Positions 1-7,501 of a stretch of 46,212 bases of DNA are shown piece after piece (within the stretch, counting starts at the first letter, position 1; every line of letters begins with the position of its first letter). The translations under genes were made by a program, and so were the position numbers. Location: assembly GCA_009733575.1 (NCBI GenBank), contig ML769827.1:1-46212 (forward strand), given 5' to 3'. The notes beneath the pieces are model-generated. The model was not told the origin of the DNA. It was given only the letters and a program-made list of their open reading frames with translations, and searched no databases. Source of the stretch: Gymnopus androsaceus JB14 (taxonomy: Eukaryota; Basidiomycota; Agaricomycetes; Agaricales; Omphalotaceae).

Positions 1-34
1 ACCAGTACGGATTGACGCGTCTTTAAAGGGCTAG

Positions 35-146
35 GCGGACAAAAGAGGTCGGGCCCCATATACCGTATGAGGATCTGAAATACAATGAGTGGTCAAAGCT
101 ATACAAAAAGAAAAGACCACCATACCTGCAAGCGGTCAATCCATAG
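35..146 (+). CDS. Possible 3'-terminal exon of a gene cut by the window edge
   Basis: A splice acceptor (ggctag, ending at 34) opens a frame of 37 codons ending in TAG at 144-146. The peptide is charged and hydrophilic, with an IPYEDLKYNEW stretch followed by KKKRPPYLQ, which reads like a real C-terminus rather than a random frame. The same frame has a stop at 24-26, so anything upstream must be intronic, and the intron donor lies outside the window. I do not recognise the family. The case rests only on the acceptor and residue composition, so it could be chance. Confidence 0.3.
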
Positions 147-630
147 CCACAAGAAGTGAGCAAGTCGGAAAAGCGCCAACAACAAGAAGTTATCAGCGAC
201 GGAGAGGACATGCGTCCCCTCCGAAAGTGAAGCAGAAAATAAGTAAGTAGGAAGAGTGAGAGTGAACGTTCGAGTATGAGTTGTGATTGATCACCTGATT
301 TCGGTCGAAGCGGAAAATTTTACCGAAGGTCATTGTCGTCATCAACTTCTTCTCTGAAGTCCTCATACAAGTCCCCCTTCCCAAGATTCACGCAGGTGGA
401 TCTTTTACTACGACTCGAGTCGTAGTAATGCAGCTTCTGCTGCTGTTTTTCTCTAGACGTTACTTTGCTCAGGTGATTACCGATGGTAAGTGCTGCGAGT
501 CGCCTCTGGGTAAATGGCTAATTTTTCCTCATTCAAGGCGTTCAAGACTTCAAGAATGATTGATTTGGCACCAGGCCTATGGTAAGTATATTACTGTACA
601 TCTGCTCCGACAATTACTGAAGCTACTTAA
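147..630. other. Intergenic stretch without a supported gene
   Basis: No convincing coding frame is seen on either strand. The short frames on the minus strand (23-211, 193-384) have poor composition and no homologue I recognise. The stretch contains the perfect 24-bp palindrome annotated separately. Confidence 0.5.
405..428. repeat. Perfect 24-bp palindrome centred on CTCGAG
   Basis: Twelve bases read identically on both strands around the centre between 416 and 417; the half-site is TTACTACGACTC. It lies in the intergenic region. It could be a dimeric transcription-factor site or a cruciform remnant of a short inverted element. No function can be assigned. Confidence 0.85.
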
Positions 631-1113
631 TCAGATTCTTCTGACAACTCTGTCGCACTCGAAAACCGCCCTTCTACGACTAGTATTGGGAATGGGTTCG
701 GCCTCCCACGCCTGGATTCTACGCTGTAGAGGTCTGTACAACCCCTGCATAGCGAACAAGAGAGACCAGTCCAAGTCCTCTCTCTCGCAAAGGATGGTAA
801 GATGATTACAAGCCTCTATCAGCACCTCCTGTCGGTCTTTTGCTGTGCAGCGACATGGACCTGCATTGGAAGAACCTGCTCCCGAAGACGGTCCTGCCTT
901 GGATGGAGATTTGGAAGATGTAATCATCCTGGACTTCGAGCATGTTAGACGCAAAGGAGCTTCTTTACTTGGAAGAAGTCCAGGGTCTTCGGGATCATCT
1001 GCTCGCTTCATTCGTTTTGGAGCTGGTGATCCACTCCCTTCTTTGACCTTGCGTTTCAACCGCATGGAGGAACGACAAGGTGGCTGAGGAGTTTGTGGGT
1101 TAGGAGCAGACAT
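631..1113 (-). CDS. Hypothetical Ser/Pro/Lys-rich protein, 160 aa
   Basis: A single open frame from ATG (1111-1113) to TGA (631-633). The N-terminal 70 residues are Pro/Ser/Lys-rich with basic clusters (LKRKVKEG, PKRMKR) that resemble nuclear localisation signals. Residues 70-85 are Ser/Gly/Ala-rich. The C-terminal 75 residues look folded and helical, with a CRCTAKDRQEV start and a hydrophobic CNHLTILCEREDLDWSLLF segment. No domain is recognised. It lies in the same orientation as the two small genes upstream, which also carry basic NLS-like runs, but I see no clear alignment to them. A terminal intron cannot be excluded. Confidence 0.5.
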   Translation of the reverse strand: MSAPNPQTPQPPCRSSMRLKRKVKEGSGSPAPKRMKRADDPEDPGLLPSKEAPLRLTCSKSRMITSSKSPSKAGPSSGAGSSNAGPCRCTAKDRQEVLIEACNHLTILCEREDLDWSLLFAMQGLYRPLQRRIQAWEAEPIPNTSRRRAVFECDRVVRRI

Positions 1114-1342
1114 GGTGTATTGTTGTGCTTGGGGGTTTTTTTCTCTGTCGACGGACCAGTGAGTTTTTATACGTCTTCTTGTTGTGTCCGGCCGAAGCTG
1201 AATGGCCCTCAGGTGCCTTTTTTTTTAATTGTCTAGCTCATCCGTTCGATTTATTGTTGTGAAGGTCAAAGTGGGCATAACGTTCGGAGCAAATGGGAAA
1301 AGACAAAATGTTGTATTTATGCGACGGTTATACATTCAGAAA

Positions 1343-2337
1343 TCAACAGTTATTATATATGGTCTGGGCCAGTGCCCGCAGCTTCGGCCCTAGGATAGTG
1401 TCCTGTATCCCATCGCTGTTCGCAGCTTCCTCCAATTCATCACAGGCGTGAGACAAATACACCATCCATCTCGAGTTGGAGTCCCCAACTTTAGTAGGAG
1501 AGGCTGAAGCGGGCATCTTCCGAAGCGAAGAGGATCCTGCCACAGGCGCAGGAGATGTCCTGCGAGAGATCTTGGGGGAAATCGGTTTACTAGGGCCCTC
1601 CACAAATTCGACCTCGTCATCATCGTCGTCACTGGCGAGCGGGAAAGGCTGAAGGGTGATAGCGTTGGAAGAACCATCCGAGACTCTCCTTTGCTTGGAA
1701 GGAGTGGTGGGGTCAGTGGAATCCCTCTTGCGTTTGGAGCGACGGGCGGAGGAGGGAGTGCCTCCGGATTGTGCCAAAAAAGTCGTGATTTCTCCATCAA
1801 GTGCAAGAAGCTGCCCAGCAGTATTTTCCAATTGCGGGATGCACTCCTTCATTGCTCGCAACCTGGTGGTCTCATTGGTCGACATGAGCCATCGACAGAA
1901 TCGTTGAAAACACTGTCGTCTTTTCGTCGTCGGACATGGGAAACACGGGGTGTTCTTTTGCGCTTCCGCAGCCTTCGTATTTGCAAAGACGCTGATAGGC
2001 ATTGTCAGTAGCGTGGTGCGGGAAAAATCGCGGCACTTACAGATATGCTCAGCTTTGCGAAGTCGGTCGGATGATCGCGACCCATGCAAACGCCCACCAT
2101 GTGTTTGTATGAACTCTTTTTTGTAGGATCCACACACTTCGCAAAACTTTCCAACGCCTCATAGCGATTGGTTTGCTTCAGAAAGGTGATGACAATGCCC
2201 AACAGACCCTGTTGCATTGGGCTTTGGCAGTTGAAGAAAGAGGGGATAGTGCCAGAGTAAGTTGGATGAAGAGTGTACGGAGAGGGCTTCTGGGGAGAGC
2301 ATTTGGTGGCTTTGGTTTTGGCAGCGGGAGACGACAT
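1343..2337 (-). pseudogene. CxxC-type small protein gene, one intron, one frameshift
   Basis: Exon 1 runs 2337-2041 (99 codons) and ends at a GTAAGT donor; the intron is 2040-1992 (49 nt, CAG acceptor); exon 2 runs to TAA at 1343. Exon 2 begins RLCKYEGCGSAKEHPVF, matching the start of exon 2 in the neighbouring gene at 2641-3268 (RCSDCVDPDGKRLPICP). Exon 2 is 649 nt, one base too long. The frame changes at a T4 run (minus strand; plus 1907-1910), after which the frame QRFCRWLMSTNETTRLRAM and the rest are open. The C-terminal half is Ser/Pro-rich with KRKRD and KQRR basic runs and an acidic DDDDDEVEF patch, so nuclear location is likely. Two readings remain: a true +1 frameshift, or a sequencing error in the homopolymer of an otherwise intact ~314-aa gene. 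Confidence 0.6.
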
Positions 2338-2640
2338 TCGTTCAGTGGGTAGAAATGAGATGGTAGTGTTTGCGAGGGGTTTTTGTACTCTGGAGGGCCA
2401 AAGCGAAATCGAGCATGGGGTGTTATGCCACTTGGCCAGCCACTCTTATTATCCGATGTGGCCACGCCTATTGTTCAGGTCAAAGCTGGCAATAGGAATC
2501 ATTACGGTGACATGGACTTAATATCGCTTTGGGAGGTAAAGTCGTTTCGAAAATCTATCTATTTAGTACACTAAATGTCTTCATTTATCCTAGCTTGTTC
2601 ATGCATCACCACTGTTTCGATTGATCTCCCCAGCGGGGAA

Positions 2641-3268
2641 TCAATGCCTCCCCTTTCCTCCCATTCGCCTGCGCTTGACAGATTGCTGTATATCGTCATG
2701 AAGTTGTCTTTTACGCTTCGCTTTTGGAGAAGCAGTCCCGTCCTTGTCCAGCAAGTCGACAGCATTTCGAAGTTTCCGTTCAAATTGGCAGTATTGTTCT
2801 GTTGTTCGACCTAGGTCTGTGATCTCTGAGAGTCGCAGAATGAGGTCGTCTAATTCCTCCCTGGCTTTGACTCTAATGAGCCAATCTACGTAACGACTCA
2901 GGAGCTCGAATCTCTTGGTGGGGGTCCAGGGACAAATGGGGAGTCTTTTGCCGTCTGGATCGACGCAGTCGCTACAGCGCTGTGTAGCTCATCGGTAAGG
3001 ATGCATTTGCCATATTGTGGGAACATTTACTTACCCGAACAATTATAGCTCCAAAATATCGTCCAACTTCGCCCATGTGGACGGTGGTATGATGCTTGAG
3101 CGTGGAGCCCACACAGCTCATAAATTGTTGTAGTGTGGTGCTGCCAGTGTCCTCCTGCCATTGCAGGATAATGCCGAAGAGAGCTTTTGCGTAGTCGGAT
3201 GATTGGGAAGCAAGGTTAGTGGGCAAAGTATGAGAGTAGGTAGGATTTTCCTCATAGAGAGAAGACAT
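2641..3268 (-). CDS. CxxC-type small basic protein, 190 aa, paralogue of the next gene
   Basis: Exon 1 is 3268-3035 (78 codons). The intron is 3034-2980 (55 nt, GTAAGT...CAG). Exon 2 is 2979-2641 (112 codons plus TGA). The joined frame is fully open. Exon 1 aligns with exon 1 of the gene at 1343-2337: a hydrophobic LFGIILQW / LLGIVITF segment, then a CV-x-T-K motif and a conserved HM-x-x-x-GR. Exon 2 starts with the CxxC motif RCSDCVD, has a WLIRVKAREEL helix, and ends in basic clusters (KAKRKRQ, SVKRRRMGGK) typical of nuclear localisation signals. The intron sits at the same place as in the paralogue, so the two are tandem duplicates. The family is unrecognised; possible DNA or protein binding is inferred only from composition. 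Confidence 0.65.
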
Positions 3269-3684
3269 AGCAGTTTTGGATTGAATTGAGGTTTGTCACA
3301 ATTGCTTTATAGCTTCGCCGTAGCCATGGACTGACCGTATTGTTCACATTAGAACTTGGACCTTCGGGAGGAAGGGGCCAAGGCTATTGTTTCGCGGCGG
3401 TCAAAACGCCCGACTAGCAGAACCAAGTACATCTCGAAACAGTAGCTAGAACGAAGAAAAAATCGGGTTCAAAGGGCCCGTAATTGTGCGGGTGATTGCC
3501 TCGGTTTGGATGCAAGGTGAGTTGTATTCTCGCTAACAGACTTATAATACTTACTCGAGTTCACCTCTAGTTAGATGTACAAAGATTTGCGATTAATAAA
3601 TACAGCTTTGACTTATTATTGTCCTTGTTTCGGCGCACTCGGCAGGGTCTTGTCTTATTCGAGTGGACTGTGGCCCTTATTGTT
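3269..3684. other. Intergenic stretch without a supported gene
   Basis: No open frame with plausible composition is seen. This is the promoter side of the minus-strand gene ending at 3268 and leads into the plus-strand core promoter at 3685-3770. Confidence 0.45.
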
Positions 3685-3770
3685 CCCGCTGTATATATAG
3701 CGGGATGGGTTGCATTTTGCTCTTTCGACTTTTTCTCTCGTTTTTGACATCCTCTCTACACAAACTTTAG
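3685..3770 (+). promoter_or_regulatory. Core promoter with TATA box and CT-rich start region
   Basis: A TATATATA box (about 3692-3699) sits inside a short inverted repeat, CCCGCT (3685-3690) and AGCGGG (3699-3704). It is followed by a pyrimidine-rich tract (ctctttcgactttttctctc), typical of fungal transcription start regions, and then a GTAAGT donor at 3770. The first intron (3770-3819, branch CTAAT) would therefore lie in or near a 5' leader. It serves the decayed gene that follows. Confidence 0.5.
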
Positions 3771-3819
3771 TAAGTCCTTAAGTTGATTTGGATTTCTTCA
3801 CTAATCATTGTATTGCTAG

Positions 3820-4200
3820 GACAACTGCCTGATAGCTGCTCGCAGAAATCTCTAACTTCAACACCTCAAGCTGGTGGCAAGAAGAGTGGCGATGAAGCTC
3901 TAGTGCAAACGGTCGAAACCGAAAGCAAGGAAACTACTAGGTATGTGGACTATCTCAAAGTTACACTATGTCGCTCATGATTCATTAGTAGCGTTGACTG
4001 TAATCATGAGTGCGGTTTGTCACACAATGTGCACTCTCACCAGAGTGACTGCCCACACAAGGCGAGGAGTTTGGAACCTTTACCGCAAATGTTCCAAGGT
4101 GAAAGCATGGAAAACTACTGGGTACGTGCAATATCTTAAATCTACACTCTAGTCACTCATGTTTCGTCAGTACTGTCGACCGGAATGATGTGAGAAGTGT
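3820..4200 (+). pseudogene. Decayed Cys/His-rich gene with a duplicated exon-intron unit
   Basis: One frame is open across exon 3820-3940, intron 3941-3988 and exon 3989-4121. It contains a Cys/His-rich stretch (VDCNHECGLSHNVHSHQSDC). A second copy of the exon end plus intron (4122-4170) plus following exon start repeats the first at a spacing of 181-182 bp, with about three quarters of the bases conserved, including both splice sites. An extra A in the second copy shifts its phase, so its next exon hits TGA (TACTGTCGACCGGAATGA). No ATG is found in the open frame. It is a degenerating gene built from tandem exon units, or a non-coding spliced transcript. The family is unrecognised. Confidence 0.4.
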
Positions 4201-4362
4201 GTCTTTGAAGCGCGAAGTCATTTGTACTGGTTCTTGTTCGCAGTGAGTCTTCTTCGGGCTAATGGATTTTGCGCTCTCTGATTGCAGCTCAGGTAAATTA
4301 CTAGTTGTCGCTCCGAAAATTCTTATTCTTTCAATAATTTCCAATTCAGATTTGTTTCGACC

Positions 4363-4780
4363 TGCAAGGAAAGCGTTTGACACGTGTTCAACGTGCTAAC
4401 AGTCCTGAGATATTTCGCGTTTAACATCGTTAAACGGCCTCCAACACGTTACACTAGGGAGATGAATCGCAAGGAAAGCGTTTAACGCGTGTTCAACGCG
4501 TTAACAGTCCACTCCTGAGATCCTGAGATAATCCACGTTTAACATTGTTAAACAACCTCAAAGGGTTGAACGTGTTCAACGATAATCGACAAGGATTCAT
4601 GTAGATTACACTGTATTCAGTAGTAGCTTATATTGTATTCAGATAATATGTGTTAAACGCGTTGAACGACGTACGAAGAGATTTGAGTATGTCCCAAATA
4701 GGTCGCGTTGAACGTGTTGAACGAAGATATATTCGCTTATACAGATACTACCGATGCATTTCGTTTAACATGTTTAACAA
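4363..4780. repeat. Array of paired GTTNAAC palindromes
   Basis: About fifteen GTTNAAC-type heptamers or close variants occur here, mostly in pairs with a 2-3 base spacer: 4386/4394, 4419/4429, 4480/4491/4499, 4537/4547, 4565/4574, 4652/4661, 4707/4716 and 4763/4772. Adjacent sites are mainly joined by GC, GT or AT, so a pair reads as a 16-mer near-palindrome such as GTTGAACGTGTTGAAC. The first ~100 bp (from caaggaaagcgttt, 4369) is itself directly repeated at 4470. No coding frame crosses it. It could be a multimeric protein-binding array or the inner repeats of a decayed element. Confidence 0.7.
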
Positions 4781-4849
4781 AAATCTTAATTAACCCCCCT
4801 GCATTGAACAAGGCTGGTGGTGTTTTATCATAAGTGACCTTGGCATCGA

Positions 4850-5581
4850 TATATTCCTATTTTGGGACGAGTATCACAGCTTTGACTTTCCTTATTAATA
4901 TGTACATTATGGGGGAGTAACAAAAATGCATTTTGGAGTAAGATGCTAGATTGTGCTCTTTTACTAGAGCTTGCAAGTCTCTGAAATGGAAAATGGAAAT
5001 AGTTTATTCGACAGGACTTTTGTTATTTATCTGTACCGTAACCGTCCGACCAGTGCACACGCGTGCTCAAAGTCCCAGCTCGTTGATGTATAGAAGAGTA
5101 GCCGCGCTACCCACGGCGACGAAGACGGGTTTTGTTTAACATAAGCGGAGGTGGTCTGATAAGGAATTTAATAAAGGATTACAAGAAACATGGTCATTAA
5201 AGCATACCTTGGTGAAACCACTTTCCGATACCTTGTCGAGGGACGTGAGAGCAGAGTCCAGGGAAGACTCGCCCCCAGTGAGCACTTTTGATCCCAAAAT
5301 TGCGGACTTTTCGACCAATTTAGAGAGGGTAGCTTGGTTAATTCCAGTACCAAGAACGGCAATGTTGTCTTTGCTGAACGCAGACTGAGAAAAAGACTTG
5401 ATGTTGTTGCTGGTAATGGAACTATGGAGAGGAGCAATTAGGGAAGAACCTAAACCGTTATGGAACCGCAGCGCGACTGTGGAAAACTTACGCGTACAAT
5501 ACAAGTCTAGTAGATATGAGTGGCGAAAACTAGCGCCTTGGTTTTTTAAGCGCTTGAATGTTCTCTTCTTATTCTACGAGC
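4850..5581 (-). pseudogene. QCR2: QCR2 copy 1: cytochrome bc1 subunit 2, internally deleted
   Basis: QCR2 encodes core protein 2 of ubiquinol-cytochrome c reductase (complex III, mitochondrial inner membrane; M16 peptidase-like fold without catalysis). Read on the minus strand, the relic keeps a start-side scrap RKFSTV, then FHNGLGSSLIAP...SFSQSAFSKDNIAVLGTG, KLVEKSAILGSKVLTGGESSLDSAL, the last intron, and a final exon ending in TGA at 5067. Two deletions are clear against copy 3 (42543-43965). About 130 residues are lost between the presequence end and FHNG. About 95 residues are lost between LVEKS and LGSKVL. The 3' flank (4850-5066) matches copies 2 and 3. It is nonfunctional and truncated. 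Confidence 0.85.
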
Positions 5582-5583
5582 TA

Positions 5584-7059
5584 GAACTTGTTCTTTGTTT
5601 CTAGACACCTAAGGTCACTTTTTCTTCTCCTATTGTCCGATCCAAGCAAACACAATTTGTTTGACTCCGACTCTTCGGCTTTTCTCGTATGGAATTCAGC
5701 TCATACACGCAATTTTGGACCAACAAGACCCCCGAATCTCTTGCAAAATCCCCCCACGGAAAAATCCCAGATGGTTTCAAGCTTTTTGAAGGAACTGCCA
5801 TTGCCGAGTACTACGGCGAGTCAATAATCATGTATCGATCTTTAATCGAACATTGTCTACTTTGTCGATTTAGTTGCCACTCTGGCGATCAAGCCCAAAA
5901 GATGCTGCTCTGGTTGACATCCGATTTTAGTTCTTTCACGTATGGTCGTCGCCGGTAGAATTCCCTACTCGAAACCCGTGCATTTTTGTAGTTTTCAGTC
6001 GCGCATCGGCTTACTGAACTTTTTACAGTTCCACACTTTCTTTTTGGAGCGCTAGGAACGTACTCTCGGCATCCTAAACAACCATCTCTCCGCAAACACC
6101 TTGCGTTGCTGCCTTCGTGCAGTGTACCGCTTCTATCAGCTTCGATGTTCCTCTCCGCACCAAATACACCGCTGTTGTGCGTCTCCTCGAGACCATTGTC
6201 AGCTAAAGGAAGTCTTCGGCGAGACCGAATACATCGAGAAATTGCAGTCCACTCCCCCGGCCAAGGAGAAGAAGGAGAAGGAGCCTAAGGAGCCTAAGCC
6301 TTCCGCTGCCCCCAAGCCCAAGGCAAAGGAAGCTGAGGAGGAAGACGAGCCTTTGGTTCCTGCCGAGCCCAAGGTGAAAACCCCCTGGACGACCTTTCTA
6401 CATCCAACTTCAACCTTGCGGACTGGACGCGGGCGTACTCTAAAAACACACCCGTGGCAAAGACGGTGATTTGGTAGACTCGAGCCAGTAGCTTCGGTGT
6501 TGACACCTTGATGACAGTCGATCAAAGGCCTCTGCCGAGAAAGTGATTCCGCACATCACGTCTCTGCAGCAGGGAGTGGTTCGAGTCTAGTGATTTGGAG
6601 TGATTGTACGAACAGTGCGTCTTATTCCTTTTTGTCTTCTACGTGGTCTAATGTAATTCACAGCTTCGACAAGGAGGGCTTCTCTTCAAATACAACAATG
6701 AGCTCGCCCAGACGTTCATGTCGTCAAATCAGATTGGTGGTTTCTTCAACCGTCTCGAAACTTCGAAAATATCTTTTCGGCTCCGTTAGTCGGCCAGGTC
6801 AACGACTCTATAATCGCTGGTGCACTGATTTCCCGGGGCCAGGATATCCAGCCAGTCATCAACGTTGCCCCTGACTGGGAGTCCTACTCTTACACCAAGA
6901 TCGACCTTGCCGACGCTGCTCAGAAAGACTTCTTCGAGGGTGCTCTTGCTTGGGACCTAAAGATTGACGGCAAGGAGTGGGTGGATGGAAAGAATGTGAG
7001 TAATGTCCGCATCTTTCTTTCGTCCGCTTTACTGATCGGCCATTCTGCAGTTCAAGTAA
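5584..7059 (+). pseudogene. eEF1B-gamma copy 1 (translation elongation factor 1-gamma) relic
   Basis: eEF1B-gamma is the structural subunit of the nucleotide exchange complex for eEF1A. It has a GST-like N-terminal half, a Lys/Glu/Pro linker and a conserved C-terminal EF1G domain. Pieces are recognisable in order. The GST-N end is SLAKSPHGKIPDGFKLFEGT (5734-5815). A GST-C piece FDVPLRTKYTAVVRLLETIV leads to LKEVFGETEYIEKL (6143-6250). The linker is PPAKEKKEKEPKEPKPSAAP. EF1G pieces are NPLDDL, FDKEGFS, FKYNNELAQTFMSSNQ and APDWESYSYTKIDLADAAQK. An intron (from GTGAGT) precedes the final FK-stop (7051-7059). Multiple stops, frameshifts and lost segments make it a pseudogene. It stands divergent to QCR2 copy 1, about 100 bp away. 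Confidence 0.85.
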
Positions 7060-7062
7060 TCT

Positions 7063-7245
7063 CTAGTTGTGGTCGTTATAATGTAGATCTAGTACCCCTT
7101 CTTCCTGCTGTATCTTGCGCCAATTGTTTATATTGGTTTCCGGTGGTAGTGTGGTCGAGAAATGATCAAAAGCATTCAAAGTCTTCCAAGCTTGCGCTGA
7201 AATTGTTGCGCGCTTACTAGTGAAATCATGGTTCTCTTCGTGCAT
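7063..7245 (-). CDS. Fragment of an unrecognised convergent gene, copy 1
   Basis: The minus frame keeps a 60-residue segment (AWKTLNAFDHFSTTLPPETN, then a Gln/Glu-rich end) that is also open and nearly identical at the protein level in the second unit at 30670-30924. Conservation of the frame in both copies suggests it was the 3' end of a gene convergent with eEF1B-gamma in the ancestral locus. No family is recognised and the upstream part is missing here. It could also be a chance frame in a duplicated 3' UTR. Confidence 0.25.
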   Translation of the reverse strand: MHEENHDFTSKRATISAQAWKTLNAFDHFSTTLPPETNINNWRKIQQEEGVLDLHYNDHN

Positions 7246-7357
7246 GTCGCTCTAGCTCGTTCATCTGCAGAGGCGTAGATAAAGCATGTGACCGCAGCAG
7301 TGCTCAGTGCAATAGTTTTCGAGAATCAAAGAGCAGGTTAGCAGTAAGCGAAGACAT

Positions 7358-7434
7358 AGTCCCACGCTAGAGAGGGGGAGCGCCAAAGCTCAGGAACGGT
7401 TTCGGTTGTTTGAATACCTCTCTAGCGTGGGACT
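7358..7434. promoter_or_regulatory. 18-bp perfect inverted repeat upstream of NLR copy 1
   Basis: AGTCCCACGCTAGAGAGG at 7358-7375 is perfectly complementary to 7417-7434, with a 41-nt loop. It ends 67 bp before the receptor ATG, so it lies in the promoter or 5' leader. The left arm is unchanged in copy 2 (30985-31002), but the right arm there is degraded. It could form an RNA hairpin in the leader, bind a dimeric regulator, or be a MITE remnant. Confidence 0.6.
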
Positions 7435-7501
7435 GTTGCTAAGAGTCTTCGTCATCTCTTGATGGTACGGTTCTTACTTCTAACCTCCATCATCGTGTCG
7501 C

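Noticed and set aside
845..1087. Plus-strand frame of 80 codons
   Set aside because: Antisense shadow of the Ser/Pro/Lys-rich gene at 631-1113; no start context or introns.
4153..4383. Minus-strand frame of 76 codons
   Set aside because: Overlaps the repeated exon unit and the GTTNAAC array; no support beyond openness.
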